Translations under genes and position numbers: made by a program
Shown: positions 33,448 through 42,639 of the stretch, piece by piece
How the letters are laid out: each line of letters opens with the position of its first letter
Position numbering within the stretch: position 1 is the stretch's first letter
Source: Sunxiuqinia dokdonensis
Lineage (GTDB): Bacteria; Bacteroidota; Bacteroidia; Bacteroidales; Prolixibacteraceae
Reading direction: 5' to 3'
Length of the DNA stretch: 55,189 nucleotides
NCBI RefSeq assembly: GCF_001270965.1
Contig: NZ_LGIA01000208.1
Span: forward strand, 1-55,189
The notes under the pieces: model-generated
Databases searched by the model: none
Told to the model about the DNA's origin: nothing
What the model saw: the letters and a program-made list of their open reading frames with translations, nothing else

Positions 33448-33756
33448 TTAATTCGCTTCGATCACACTATTCTCTTCGCCAAACGAATTAGCAACAAAAC
33501 GGTCAGCGTCAGGTTCATTCAACCATTTCTGCCCGTCAACCAAATAACGGAACTCGTACGCTTTTCCTTTTTCCAGCGTCAGCTGCGAAGTAAATTCGCC
33601 TGTTTTCAGCTTGCTCATTGGTGAGGCTGCCGTGTCCCAACCATTAAAATCGCCAACCAGGCTCACTGACTCGGCTTGGCCAATCAGCCCTTTTGAAACA
33701 CGGAAAGTAACTTTACAAACCGGCTTCGATTTTAAAACTTGCTTCTTTAAACTCAT
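33448..33756 (-). CDS. CBM48/AMPK-beta-like glycogen-binding domain protein
   Basis: A 102-residue protein made of one early-set immunoglobulin-like domain of the CBM48/isoamylase-N type: VTFRVSKG, VSLVGDFNGWD (about residues 28-38), EFRYLVDGQKWLNEPDAD and FGEENSVIE. These domains bind alpha-glucans and usually precede catalytic domains; free-standing short versions are common in Bacteroidota. No enzyme is fused or adjacent. It may tether or regulate a glycogen enzyme, which is inference. The N-terminal 12 residues are basic. Confidence 0.85.
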   Translation of the reverse strand: MSLKKQVLKSKPVCKVTFRVSKGLIGQAESVSLVGDFNGWDTAASPMSKLKTGEFTSQLTLEKGKAYEFRYLVDGQKWLNEPDADRFVANSFGEENSVIEAN

Positions 33757-33797
33757 AACTTCATTTTTTTCAAACTAAACTAAGATCTAACTATTAT

Positions 33798-33805
33798 CAA
33801 AAGTA
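33798..33805 (-). promoter_or_regulatory. promoter -7 box of the CBM48 gene
   Basis: On the minus strand the sequence is TACTTTTG, an exact match to TAnnTTTG, 41 bases before the start codon. No clear -33 element was found. Confidence 0.5.
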
Positions 33806-33997
33806 AAGCTAAAATTGGTTTGGCAGATCGATAGACGAATGTCGAACCAGCTAATTTGCAATAAAATAACACACATATCCGGAACGCGTAGGCAAAGGTA
33901 CTTTCGGAATCAGAAAACTTCTGACTGAATGAACGGCGATCAATGCCGGCTTAAAGTTTTTTAGGTGAATATTCTGGCTATGAGTTGGATGCTGTAG

Positions 33998-34603
33998 TTA
34001 GCCAATGCCAAACAGGTTCTTAATGCCCATCAGGACCATGTTGATGCCAATGGCACCGATGAAAAAGCCGTTCAGCCGCAAAAGAACCTCCATGTTTTTG
34101 TCGAAAGCCGTCTTGAATTTTCTGGTTTCAATGGAATCTCGCAGCTTTTTTAAGAGGAAGATAACCAAAAAATTGAGCCCGAAAATAAGGAATAAGGCCA
34201 ATGATCCCTTCAATATTGCATGATCGTGGGCCAGCAAGATGCTAAGCGAAATCGATCCGGCACCAACCATAAACGGCAACGCAATTTCCGAAGCCAAATC
34301 ATCCAGGTTCTCTTTAATAATGATCAGGGCCTTTTGCCCCTTCACAATGTAGAAATAAGCATATGAAAAGATGATGATGCCCCCGAAAATTCGGAAGGAT
34401 TCAAAATCAATATTGAAAATACGCCGGAAAAACAGGTCGCCGGAAAAAAAGAAAAGCAGGCAGACGGAAAATGAAATTAAGGTGGCCTTAAAGATAACCA
34501 TCATAAAATCGCGATGCGACAAGTCCTTTCGAATGGGTTCCAAATATAGAAACAAGGCAAAAGGATTTAACATGACCAAAAACTCAACAATTGACGACAG
34601 CAT
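33998..34603 (-). CDS. MarC family integral membrane protein
   Basis: A 201-residue protein with six hydrophobic segments, the first containing LVMLNPFALFLYLEPI (about residues 8-23), the hallmark of MarC/YchE proteins. The family was once linked to antibiotic resistance, but no transport substrate is established. The frame is open to 34696 through residues unlike the family; the ATG at 34603 gives the normal N-terminus. It is monocistronic. Confidence 0.82.
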   Translation of the reverse strand: MLSSIVEFLVMLNPFALFLYLEPIRKDLSHRDFMMVIFKATLISFSVCLLFFFSGDLFFRRIFNIDFESFRIFGGIIIFSYAYFYIVKGQKALIIIKENLDDLASEIALPFMVGAGSISLSILLAHDHAILKGSLALFLIFGLNFLVIFLLKKLRDSIETRKFKTAFDKNMEVLLRLNGFFIGAIGINMVLMGIKNLFGIG

Positions 34604-34911
34604 AGTTCTTTTCTTTTTGGGGGATACCACTGACGAGCAGTGCACCTTCATTAAAAAAAATTGACACCGGCTAAACTGAAAACCCCAATGGTTCAACCCG
34701 GCAAAATTTTGATTGGCTAATAACTAAACAATTTTTTAAACGATCAAATAAAAATACAACTTGTGAGGCAATTTGGAACTATTCAGTCAACATGACAATG
34801 ATATTTGACAAGCAGGAGAATTTATTCAACAACTTTTCCTCGAACCAACCGTTTTGTGAATGAAGACAAAAACGAAAACACGCAACAAACACTTTCAGCC
34901 GATGCATACCA
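34604..34911. other. intergenic region, nothing identified
   Basis: This 308-base gap separates divergent genes. It is A/T-rich with no open frame worth calling. A small hairpin-forming stretch (CACTG-ACGAG-CAGTG, about 34626-34640) lies near the MarC start. No clear promoter box was found. Confidence 0.5.
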
Positions 34912-35172
34912 ATGAACAAAAAAAACAGACAAATTAAAGCGGGTATTTTTCTCATGGTTTTTAGTGGCGTATTCTTCGGTTTGATGCTGCTGGTACCATT
35001 CCTGGAACTGGAAACCAAACAAAAAGTATTTTGGTCGTCAGCCAGTTTTATTGCCATGGAAGTTTGCTTTTGGGCCGGAGGTTTGCTGGTTGGAAAAGAG
35101 CTGTTCACCAAATACAAAGCCCAACTCAATCCAGCACGATGGTTTAAGAAAAAAAACGTATCCAATGACTAA
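34912..35172 (+). CDS. small two-span membrane protein (transporter-suffix-like)
   Basis: An 86-residue protein with two membrane spans (about residues 9-29, AGIFLMVFSGVFFGLMLLVPF, shown in part, and 40-61) and a basic C-terminal tail (ARWFKKKN). It resembles the short transporter suffix domain proteins of Bacteroidota, an assignment from memory. A terminator-like hairpin lies 94 bases downstream. Function unknown. Confidence 0.6.
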   Translation: MNKKNRQIKAGIFLMVFSGVFFGLMLLVPFLELETKQKVFWSSASFIAMEVCFWAGGLLVGKELFTKYKAQLNPARWFKKKNVSND

Positions 35173-35265
35173 CCGACCACATTCTCCGGACAAGCAATTT
35201 CATTTGGCACCTAGCTTAATGAACGATGCTAATGCGGAACGAGCTGCGCGTAAAATGGCCAGCTG

Positions 35266-35288
35266 ATAGCCATCGCAGGCTATTTTTT
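35266..35288 (+). terminator. intrinsic terminator after the small membrane gene
   Basis: ATAGCC (35266-35271) pairs with GGCTAT (35278-35283) around a six-base loop and is followed by a run of six T. Confidence 0.65.
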
Positions 35289-35327
35289 GGGTGAAACCGC
35301 TGGTCTTCAAAACTTCAAAAAAAATAC

Positions 35328-35335
35328 TACTTTTG
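35328..35335 (+). promoter_or_regulatory. DEAD-box helicase promoter -7 box
   Basis: TACTTTTG is an exact TAnnTTTG match. It predicts a leader of about 75 bases before the helicase start at 35416. Confidence 0.5.
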
Positions 35336-35415
35336 TAGGAGATAAAATCCGGACAAGCACCTTTCTCAAAAGGTTAGATTCTTTTTCCTGATAGTTAGAA
35401 ATACATTCCATTTTT

Positions 35416-36639
35416 ATGAGATTTGACGATTTTGATTTACATGATGACATTTTAGATGCCGTAAATGATATGGGCTTTGAAGAAGCCACAGCCATTCAGG
35501 AAAGTACGATCCCCATAATTCTCGAAGGCCACGATTTGATTGCCTGTGCACAAACAGGAACCGGAAAAACCGCTGCCTTCATCTTACCTATTTTGGATAA
35601 AATTGCCGATTTTCCCGAAGGAAAAACCCGGGCACTGGTGGTTGCTCCAACCCGCGAGCTGGCCATCCAAATTGAACAGCAAGTACAGGGATTCGCATAC
35701 TATTTGGGTATCAGCTCAATTGCCATGTATGGGGGTGGCGATGGCAGCGAGTGGGAAAATCAACGCCAGGCTTTGGATAAAGGGGTAGATATTATTGTCG
35801 CCACACCCGGCAAACTGATTTCCTTTCTCGACAATGGAATTGCCAAACTCGATAGCGTTGAATTTGTAGTTTTGGACGAAGCCGACCGGATGTTGGATAT
35901 TGGCTTTTACGATGATATTATTAAGATTTTCAGCAACCTGCCCACCAAACGGCAAACGCTGATGTACAGCGCCACCATGCCTCCGAAAATCCGGACGCTG
36001 GCCTCGAAAATCTTAACCAACCCGAAAGAATTTAGCACGGCCATCAGCAAACCGGCCGAAGGGGTGTTGCAAGCCGCCTACCTTTGCTACGAAACACAAA
36101 AAACCCCGCTGATTGAAAGCCTGATTGCTGGCAAAGAAGATACGCCGAGCATCCTGGTGTTCACCTCAACCAAAAAGAAAGTTTCGGTGATTGTGCGGGC
36201 GCTGAAAAAGAAAGGTTTTGTGGCTGAAGGTATTTCGTCGGACCTGGAGCAAAAAGAACGCGAAGATGTGCTGATGCGTTTTAAAGCACGCCAGATTCGT
36301 ATCTTGGTTGCCACCGATGTATTGAGCCGTGGAATCGACATCAAAGATATCAACCTGATTATCAACTATGATGTGCCGGGCGATGCAGAAGATTATGTGC
36401 ACCGGGTGGGGCGGACAGCCCGTGCGAACACCACCGGAATTGCACTGACCTTTATCAATGAGGATGACATGTACAAATTTCAACAGATTGAATCGCTCAT
36501 TGAAACTGAAGTTTTCAAAGCGCCGTTACCTCCCGAAATTGGAGACGGCCCCCAGTGGAAAGTCTCGCAAAAGGGCAAAGGCCGCGGTAAATACGGAAAC
36601 AAGAAAAGTTTCGGTGGAAAATCCGGCAGACGAAGGTAA
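35416..36639 (+). CDS. DEAD-box RNA helicase
   Basis: A 407-residue ATP-dependent RNA helicase with all core motifs: Q motif (ATAIQESTIP, about residues 22-31), I (AQTGTGKTA, 45-53), Ia (PTRELA), II (DEAD, near 156), III (SAT), V (ATDVLSRGID) and VI (HRVGRTARA). The tail after about residue 380 is Lys/Gly/Arg-rich (KGKGRGKYGNKKSFGGKSG) and should bind RNA without a defined domain. Such proteins remodel rRNA and mRNA, often at low temperature. Its 75-base leader would be typical for a cold-induced message, but no cold-shock element was recognised. Confidence 0.93.
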   Translation: MRFDDFDLHDDILDAVNDMGFEEATAIQESTIPIILEGHDLIACAQTGTGKTAAFILPILDKIADFPEGKTRALVVAPTRELAIQIEQQVQGFAYYLGISSIAMYGGGDGSEWENQRQALDKGVDIIVATPGKLISFLDNGIAKLDSVEFVVLDEADRMLDIGFYDDIIKIFSNLPTKRQTLMYSATMPPKIRTLASKILTNPKEFSTAISKPAEGVLQAAYLCYETQKTPLIESLIAGKEDTPSILVFTSTKKKVSVIVRALKKKGFVAEGISSDLEQKEREDVLMRFKARQIRILVATDVLSRGIDIKDINLIINYDVPGDAEDYVHRVGRTARANTTGIALTFINEDDMYKFQQIESLIETEVFKAPLPPEIGDGPQWKVSQKGKGRGKYGNKKSFGGKSGRRR

Positions 36640-36646
36640 AGCAACA

Positions 36647-36677
36647 ATCCTTCAGGAACAAGAAAAGCCTGAAGGAT
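36647..36677. terminator. hairpin between convergent helicase and acyl-CoA ligase genes
   Basis: ATCCTTCAGG (36647-36656) pairs perfectly with CCTGAAGGAT (36668-36677) around an 11-base loop. The T tract on the plus side is interrupted (CTAATTTT), so termination efficiency is uncertain. Confidence 0.55.
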
Positions 36678-36697
36678 CTAATTTTCAAGCCAATCTA

Positions 36698-38350
36698 TTA
36701 CACCACCTCAATGCCCATGTCTTTGAGCAACTGAAGCGCGATTTCCTTCAGCTTATATTTTTGAATCTTGCCACTGGCAGTCATGGGATACTCATTTACA
36801 AAAAAGATGTATTTCGGTATTTTAAAGCGGGCAATTTGTCCGCGGCAAAATTCCTTCACCTCTTCTTCGGTTATGCTTTGCCCATTTTTAAGTTTAATGA
36901 AAGCGCCCACCTGTTCTCCATATTTGGGACTGGGGATGCCGACCACTTCCACCGACTCCACCTGGGGCAACTGAAACAAATAATTTTCAATCTCACGTGG
37001 ATAAATATTCTCTCCTCCGCGAATAATCATGTCTTTAATGCGGCCGGTTATGCGGTAAAAGCCATCAGCAGTTTTTACGGCCAGGTCGCCCGAATGCAGC
37101 CAGCCATCTTCATCAATGGCTTTCCGGGTCGCTTCCTCGTTCTTGTAGTAACCCTTCATCACATTGTAGCCACGACAGCAAATTTCGCCCTGCTCTTCTT
37201 CCGCGCATTCCTCTCCGGTTTCGGGGTTGACGATTTTCACCTCCACATTGGGCAGCTCAAAACCAACGGTTGTGGCACGAACCTCAGGTGAATTATGGGT
37301 GCGGGTGGCGGTCATGCCCGGCGACGTTTCGGTGAGCCCGTAAACAATGATAATGTCTTTGCAGTGCATCTTGGTCATCACCTGGTTCATAGTTTCGATG
37401 GGACATAGCGAACCAGCCATGATTCCTGTGCGCAAGGATGTGAGATCGAACATGTCGAACATGGGGTGGTTCAGTTCCGCAATAAACATGGTTGGAACCC
37501 CATTCACGGCAGTACATTTTTCTTTTTCGATAGAAGCCAGCACCATCAGCGGATCGAAATTTTCGGTCAGCACCATGGTGGCGCCATGACTCACAATGGC
37601 ACAAACCGACAATACCGAACCAAAGCAATGAAACAGCGGAACACACACCAACAAACGGTCTTTGGCGGTGAACTTCATACATTGGCCAGCCGAATAGCCG
37701 TTGTTTAAAATATTGTAATGCGACAACATCACGCCTTTGGGAAAACCCGTGGTTCCCGAGGTGTATTGCATATTCACCACGTCGTGCGGATCCACGCTCA
37801 GCTTGGCGTCTTCCAGCTCCAAATCATCAAGATGTTCGCCCAGCAAAATCAGTTCCGCCGTGTTGAACATGCCGCGGTGTTTTTCCTGTCCAATAAACAC
37901 CACGCTTTGCAGTTTCGGGAATTGGACTGATTTCAGGTTCCCGCGGGCGTGTGTTTTCAACTCGGGAACTAATTCAAAAATCATGTTCACATAGTCGCTG
38001 TCGCGCCAACCGTCAATCAAGCACAGCGTATGAATGTCGGCATCTTTGAGTAAGTACTCCAACTCGGCACGTTTATAATTGGGGTTGATGGTCACCAAAA
38101 CGGCGCCAATCTTGGCCGTGGCAAACATGAAAGTCAGCCAGTCGGGTACGTTGTTTGCCCAAATGCCTACCTTGTCGCCCACGCCCACGCCGGTGTACAT
38201 CAAGCCTTTGGCCAGCTTGTCCACCCGGTCGTTAAACTGGCTGTAGGTAAAACGCAAATCCCGATCGGCATAAACAATAAATTCCTGATCGGGTGTTTCA
38301 TAAGCGTATTTCTCTAAAATTCCGCCGAGCGTGTAATCGAGTAATTGCAT
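36698..38350 (-). CDS. AMP-forming acyl-CoA synthetase
   Basis: A 550-residue enzyme of the ANL superfamily that activates a carboxylic acid to acyl-AMP and then acyl-CoA. Visible motifs are the P-loop [12 protein letters not shown] (about residues 191-202), the aromatic [10 protein letters not shown] (about 340), the hinge [21 protein letters not shown] (shown in part as [13 protein letters not shown]) and the C-terminal catalytic lysine in [12 protein letters not shown]. It resembles medium-chain/short-branched acyl ligases. It is the second gene of a two-gene unit behind an HTH-cupin regulator 30 bases upstream, a common pairing in which the regulator may sense the acid or acyl-CoA. The exact substrate is not readable. 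Confidence 0.88.
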   Translation of the reverse strand: MQLLDYTLGGILEKYAYETPDQEFIVYADRDLRFTYSQFNDRVDKLAKGLMYTGVGVGDKVGIWANNVPDWLTFMFATAKIGAVLVTINPNYKRAELEYLLKDADIHTLCLIDGWRDSDYVNMIFELVPELKTHARGNLKSVQFPKLQSVVFIGQEKHRGMFNTAELILLGEHLDDLELEDAKLSVDPHDVVNMQYTSGTTGFPKGVMLSHYNILNNGYSAGQCMKFTAKDRLLVCVPLFHCFGSVLSVCAIVSHGATMVLTENFDPLMVLASIEKEKCTAVNGVPTMFIAELNHPMFDMFDLTSLRTGIMAGSLCPIETMNQVMTKMHCKDIIIVYGLTETSPGMTATRTHNSPEVRATTVGFELPNVEVKIVNPETGEECAEEEQGEICCRGYNVMKGYYKNEEATRKAIDEDGWLHSGDLAVKTADGFYRITGRIKDMIIRGGENIYPREIENYLFQLPQVESVEVVGIPSPKYGEQVGAFIKLKNGQSITEEEVKEFCRGQIARFKIPKYIFFVNEYPMTASGKIQKYKLKEIALQLLKDMGIEVV

Positions 38351-38380
38351 GATTTCAATTTTTAGAAAACGAATTGGCTT

Positions 38381-38956
38381 TTAATAGGGGGCGTAAACAA
38401 CGGCCAAGATTTTGGCTGCCTGATTGTTGCCGGCATGTACGTTGTGCGACACAATGGAGTCGAGGTAAATGCTGTCGCCTGCACCCAGCTGATACACTTC
38501 CTTGCCGTAGTTTATTTCAATTTCACCTTCCAAAACATAGATAAACTCTTCGCCCTCGTGCGACGAAAGCATGTAATCCGATTGTTGTCCGGGTTCAATT
38601 TCCACCAAAAAAGGCTCCATGCTTCGGCCCACCTTATCGAAAGCCAGCGACAAAAAGTTCAGGTGCTCGCGCGATCCGTTTTGCTGCGAACTAAACCGAA
38701 CGCCTTCCTCGTGCTCATTTGCCCTGACGATGGCCGGCCCCAGGTTGCTGCTGTCGTCGAGAAAAGTGCCCAGCCGGACACCCAATGCCCGTGCGATTTT
38801 AATGAGCGGAGCCAGCGAAGGAAGAACATCGCCTTTTTCAATTTTTGTAAGCTGATCGGCGTCCAAATGGGTTTTTTCAGCCATTTCCTCAAGGCTTACT
38901 TTTTTGGACTCACGTATTTGTTTGATCTTTTTTCCCAGATCGTGTTTCTTTGCCAT
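38381..38956 (-). CDS. XRE-family HTH regulator with cupin sensor domain
   Basis: A 191-residue regulator: helix-turn-helix of the Cro/CI type at about residues 8-62 (IKQIRESKKVSLEEMAEKT, TKIEKGDVLPSL) and a C-terminal cupin_2 barrel (about 115-190: EPGQQSDYMLSSHEGEEFIYVLEG, GAGDSIYLDSIVSHNV) whose His and Glu residues could bind a metal or small acid. The frame extends to 39067, but the ATG at 38956 begins the HTH. It is encoded just before the acyl-CoA ligase and probably controls it. Confidence 0.87.
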   Translation of the reverse strand: MAKKHDLGKKIKQIRESKKVSLEEMAEKTHLDADQLTKIEKGDVLPSLAPLIKIARALGVRLGTFLDDSSNLGPAIVRANEHEEGVRFSSQQNGSREHLNFLSLAFDKVGRSMEPFLVEIEPGQQSDYMLSSHEGEEFIYVLEGEIEINYGKEVYQLGAGDSIYLDSIVSHNVHAGNNQAAKILAVVYAPY

Positions 38957-39144
38957 GCCTGTCGTCTTTAAGTCTGCCCACAAATTTAATTTTATTTTCA
39001 AGCCAGTCAAACGCGAAAGCAACAGAAACCGCAAGCTTGGATCAATTAACCAGACATTTAGAATCAATATAAATTTGAAGCCACAATAAAATTTGGTTTA
39101 AAAACCGGATCCGGTGGTTATCATCTACTTTTTCTATTTGAGAA

Positions 39145-40965
39145 TCAAAGATCATCAATCAGTAACTTTCGTTTTTCCATCTCAATAATCACGGCATCGA
39201 CAAATTTGGAGGCCATTATCTTCTGCGCCTGACTGATGCCTACTTTGGTTCCAACCTTGGTGACCATTTTCAGCAGGTATTTTTTCAGCTTGCTTTTTTT
39301 TCTGATTCGCCTCACAATGGCGCTCGGATCAGACTGGCTCTCCTTGCTGCGTTCACCATTCATGATATTCTCCAGCACCAGCCCAAAACGATCGGCCATT
39401 TTTTCCTCCAGCGCCAACAGCCTCGCCAGGCTTATTTTAACCGAATTGTAATCGATGCCGGCTTCTTCGGGCACCTGCTCCATAAGCATGGCGCTTCCGT
39501 CGGCCTTTTCAATAACCCGCATGTCGGGAATAATGGGCAAGAAAAATCCCGTCCCCTCTTTGGCCGCAACTCGAAACCGGTCAACACCCTGGTAACCGAA
39601 CTTCAGAATCGGGTTGTTTTTTTCCTCGGGAACGCTGAAATATTTTTGAAGAAACAATTGGCAATTGCGCCGGCCCAGCAAAAAATCATGCTCACGAAAT
39701 TCTTTCTTAAAGAAACCGGCGAAGCCACCCAATCCGCCGCATGCCAAGGCGTAGGGTTGTTTTTCATGATTCTGATAGCGCACCGGCAACACCATAAACC
39801 GGGTATAGTTTTCTTCATCGTAAGCTTTCATCAATTCCTCTTCCTTGAACATGAGTTGCTGACGCATGGCGTTCAGCAGTTCGGGCACGGCAAACTTAAT
39901 GGCATCGAGCGGTTCAGTATCTTCAACCAGTCCTTGATCGCTGGGAAAGGGATCAATCATGATTAAGGTGGAATCGAATGAAGCAGCTGATTTTTCCAGC
40001 TCGTAGTTCCGGGCTTCCACTTTTCTTCCTTCGGCCAGCAACTGGTCCTTTTTTCGCCGCTCCAAAATCTGATCTGTCAGTTCGAACGGTTCATTGTTGA
40101 TCACGCCTCCATCCACATTCACACACAAATAATCGGAGGTCTCATCCAACTGAATTTTATCTTTGGTTTTATTGAGAAGCGGGTTTTCGAGCAAATAACG
40201 CGCCTGGCGGTTCACCTTGTGGGGGCTCAGTCCCACAGGAAATGCACCGGTCGCAATGGCGGCATCTTTCAACAAAGCTTTGTTTAGCCCTTCCATGGTG
40301 GCAAACGAAAGCGGAATTAATCCATTGCCTTCATATTGGCCGGTTTCCGACAGCTTGAAATGAGCCAAATCCTGATGCCGTGTCATATGGTGAACACTTT
40401 CTCCCAACGCTGTGCGAAACTTCAATTGGTAGTTAACGCCGCGCAAGTTGGTTTGTGTGGTCAAAATCTCCAGGTCTTTGGCCACATAAGGCCGGTTAAC
40501 GGCCGGGTCCTTTGCTGTGGTATCGATAATTCGCGAAGCGACTTTCTCAATAAACCCGGAATTGAATATCGACTTCACCTCGTGGGCCGGATGCTGCCTG
40601 ACATCATCATCACTGAGCATCTGATCCATCATATCGGAATATTCGGTTTCAGTAAGATTAACCCAAGCATCGTACAGCGGGTTTTCGCTTGTTACCGACG
40701 ATCGGAAATTGGACGGATTGACGTGTGGGAAAAATTGCTGAACAGCGCAGGAGCTTATGGCAGCAGTCATTCCACCAGCCGAAGCGCCCGTAAGCACTTC
40801 AATCGTCACCTCATGTTTGGGAACACCCGGCAAGTTCAGGTCTTTGGCTTTTTGCCAATGCTCCAGGGCTTCAAACAAATAATCAATAACTCCTGCAGTG
40901 TAGGCTCCAGCCGAAACAGCACCAGCCATGCAAATACCAATTCGAATTGTCTTTGACTCAGTCAT
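39145..40965 (-). CDS. patatin-like phospholipase
   Basis: A 606-residue protein with an N-terminal patatin domain: the oxyanion loop region GICMAGAVSAGAYTAGVIDY (residues 11-30), nucleophile motif GASAGG (about 60-65, Ser62) and the catalytic aspartate in NVDGGVINNEP (about 277-287). Patatins hydrolyse acyl chains from glycerolipids through a Ser-Asp dyad. No signal peptide is present, so it is cytoplasmic or peripheral on the inner membrane. The C-terminal 200 residues are basic and helical and not recognised. It is longer than a minimal patatin domain and stands alone. Confidence 0.85.
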   Translation of the reverse strand: MTESKTIRIGICMAGAVSAGAYTAGVIDYLFEALEHWQKAKDLNLPGVPKHEVTIEVLTGASAGGMTAAISSCAVQQFFPHVNPSNFRSSVTSENPLYDAWVNLTETEYSDMMDQMLSDDDVRQHPAHEVKSIFNSGFIEKVASRIIDTTAKDPAVNRPYVAKDLEILTTQTNLRGVNYQLKFRTALGESVHHMTRHQDLAHFKLSETGQYEGNGLIPLSFATMEGLNKALLKDAAIATGAFPVGLSPHKVNRQARYLLENPLLNKTKDKIQLDETSDYLCVNVDGGVINNEPFELTDQILERRKKDQLLAEGRKVEARNYELEKSAASFDSTLIMIDPFPSDQGLVEDTEPLDAIKFAVPELLNAMRQQLMFKEEELMKAYDEENYTRFMVLPVRYQNHEKQPYALACGGLGGFAGFFKKEFREHDFLLGRRNCQLFLQKYFSVPEEKNNPILKFGYQGVDRFRVAAKEGTGFFLPIIPDMRVIEKADGSAMLMEQVPEEAGIDYNSVKISLARLLALEEKMADRFGLVLENIMNGERSKESQSDPSAIVRRIRKKSKLKKYLLKMVTKVGTKVGISQAQKIMASKFVDAVIIEMEKRKLLIDDL

Positions 40966-41335
40966 ACAATGTTTTTTTAAGGATTAAAACACACCAATTT
41001 CAAGCGTGACTTTTTTTTTAGTAGCTGAGTTTCGCTTCAACAAATGGACAATTTAATTTGCTGAATGGTTTTTGAATAAAGATACAATATAAAATACGGA
41101 CGAGTCAAGTGGTTTGACAGGTTGTCGTTTTGTGGATGGATTTGAAGCAGGGCAGGTGCCTAAAACGAAACGTACGAATCCCGCAGTGTCGTTTAAGCCC
41201 GATGGCCATTGAAACTGGGACGATGTACCGTTCGAAGCCCTGCTTGTTGGGTTTTATTGTCTTTCTTAACCAAAGTCAATGGATTCTGCCATCTGGTCCA
41301 TGTAGCTTTGTGTCAACAATTTTAAAGCTTTGATT
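40966..41335. other. intergenic region with structured element
   Basis: No gene is supported in these 370 bases. The A/T-rich left part belongs to the patatin promoter side. The right part, from about 41140 to 41250, is more G/C-rich and holds a 9-base inverted repeat and an inner hairpin, listed separately. Confidence 0.5.
41145..41245. other. candidate structured DNA/RNA element
   Basis: AAGCAGGGC (41145-41153) and GCCCTGCTT (41237-41245) are a perfect 9-base inverted repeat. Inside, AAACGA (41163-41168) and TCGTTT (41189-41194) form a second one. The whole could fold into a roughly 100-base branched structure. It is not a terminator (no T run) and I match it to no known RNA family. Confidence 0.35.
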
Positions 41336-42049
41336 ATGAAAACAAATGAATTGAATTTATCGACAAAAACATTGGCCAGGACAACAGGATTCTTTTACCT
41401 GCTGATTATTACCGGCGGATTGATGAGTGGTATGTTTGTGAGAGAAACATTGATTGATCCCACTGACGCTGCGGTTACCTTGCGTAATATTGTTCAAAAC
41501 GAATCTTTGTTCAGGTTAGGATTTTTAGGCGATCTGATCATGGTTCTATCTGATGTAATGGTATCCGTGCTTTTCTACTTCCTGCTTGTGAACGTTCACA
41601 GAGGACTTGCCATTCTTGCGGCCGTTTTCAGATTAATACAATCATCCGTGCTTGGTGCAAACTTGATCAACCTGTTTAAGCCTATACTGATGATTCAAGG
41701 CGCAGATAAGATGTCAACCGAGCAATTGACTCAATTGGGTATTGATGTCATGACCCAGCTACAGGTTTTTGACTATGGTTACTTAATCTCAGGCGTATTC
41801 TTTGCGATCAATTGCTTTCTAATGGGAGTCCTTTTGTACAAGTCTGCTGATTTCCCAAAACCAATTGGAATCATGATTTTCATTGCGGGCTTAGGATATT
41901 TATTCAATTGTATGGCAAGTTTTATCGTTCCCTCGCTTATCGATATTAGTGCAGTGGTGATGCTATTTACCGCAGTTATTGCTGAATTAACCTTCTGTGC
42001 ATATCTGTTAATCGTTGGGGTAAGACATAGAAAAAAATTAATAGCCTAA
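41336..42049 (+). CDS. DUF4386 family membrane protein
   Basis: A 237-residue protein with six membrane spans, the first at about residues 18-38 (GFFYLLIITGGLMSGMFV). DUF4386 proteins have no known function. The frame begins with TTG at 41330; the ATG at 41336 is used. It is convergent with a Crp/Fnr regulator gene whose stop is only 5 bases away, a pairing that suggests a small transferable unit. By eye the pair uses more A/T-ending codons than its neighbours. Confidence 0.8.
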   Translation: MKTNELNLSTKTLARTTGFFYLLIITGGLMSGMFVRETLIDPTDAAVTLRNIVQNESLFRLGFLGDLIMVLSDVMVSVLFYFLLVNVHRGLAILAAVFRLIQSSVLGANLINLFKPILMIQGADKMSTEQLTQLGIDVMTQLQVFDYGYLISGVFFAINCFLMGVLLYKSADFPKPIGIMIFIAGLGYLFNCMASFIVPSLIDISAVVMLFTAVIAELTFCAYLLIVGVRHRKKLIA

Positions 42050-42054
42050 GCAGG

Positions 42055-42639
42055 TTAAGACTTGTTCCTTTTGGCAATTCGTTTTCGTATTCTACTCAAG
42101 GATTCAGGCTGTACCCCTAAGAAAGTAGCTAAATGATATTGAGGAACCCGCTGGAGCAATTCTGGTCGGGTTTCTTGTAACATCAAATATCTTTCTTCTG
42201 GATTCTTGGTCAGATAGTTTTGAAGGATTTCTTGTTGTTTGCCAAATTCTTGCTCAATGCTATTTCTGCAGAGGGCTTCAAATTTCGGGTGCTGACTATA
42301 AAGTTTTTGTTCATTGTCGAAACTTAAAACCGCCAAAGTGGAATCTTCAATGCATTCAAAATAATGATTTGCAGGAGTTCTATTGAGATAGCTTAATAGT
42401 GATGCGATTGGATCACCTTCAACAAAGAATTGAGTGGTTCTTTCTTCACCATTTAAAATTTGATAGGAACGAACACATCCTTTGATGGTAAAGTAGCATT
42501 CTTTTGCAATTTTTCCTTCTTCCAGAAGAAGTTGGCCTTTCTGAAATTTTCTGATGGGGATTAAGGTATCAACTACTTCTATTTCTTCAGGAGAAAGCGA
42601 CATTTCATTTGCAATCAGATCAGATATCTTTAATTCCAT
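42055..42639 (-). CDS. Crp/Fnr family transcriptional regulator
   Basis: A 194-residue regulator: an N-terminal cyclic-nucleotide-binding-like barrel (about residues 25-120, with FQKGQLLLEEGKIAKECYF and GDPIASLLSYLNRTPA) and a short C-terminal helix-turn-helix (about 165-192, ATFLGVQPESLSRIRKRIA). The phosphate-binding Arg-Ser/Thr of cAMP receptors is not evident, and no N-terminal cysteine cluster like Fnr is present, so the effector is unknown. The recognition helix is cut short at the C-terminus, as in many Bacteroidota members. Confidence 0.87.
   Translation of the reverse strand: MELKISDLIANEMSLSPEEIEVVDTLIPIRKFQKGQLLLEEGKIAKECYFTIKGCVRSYQILNGEERTTQFFVEGDPIASLLSYLNRTPANHYFECIEDSTLAVLSFDNEQKLYSQHPKFEALCRNSIEQEFGKQQEILQNYLTKNPEERYLMLQETRPELLQRVPQYHLATFLGVQPESLSRIRKRIAKRNKS

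Noticed and set aside
35051-35266. Small ORF downstream of the two-span membrane gene
   Set aside because: It overlaps the real gene in another frame and has no recognisable feature; its end lies at the terminator stem.
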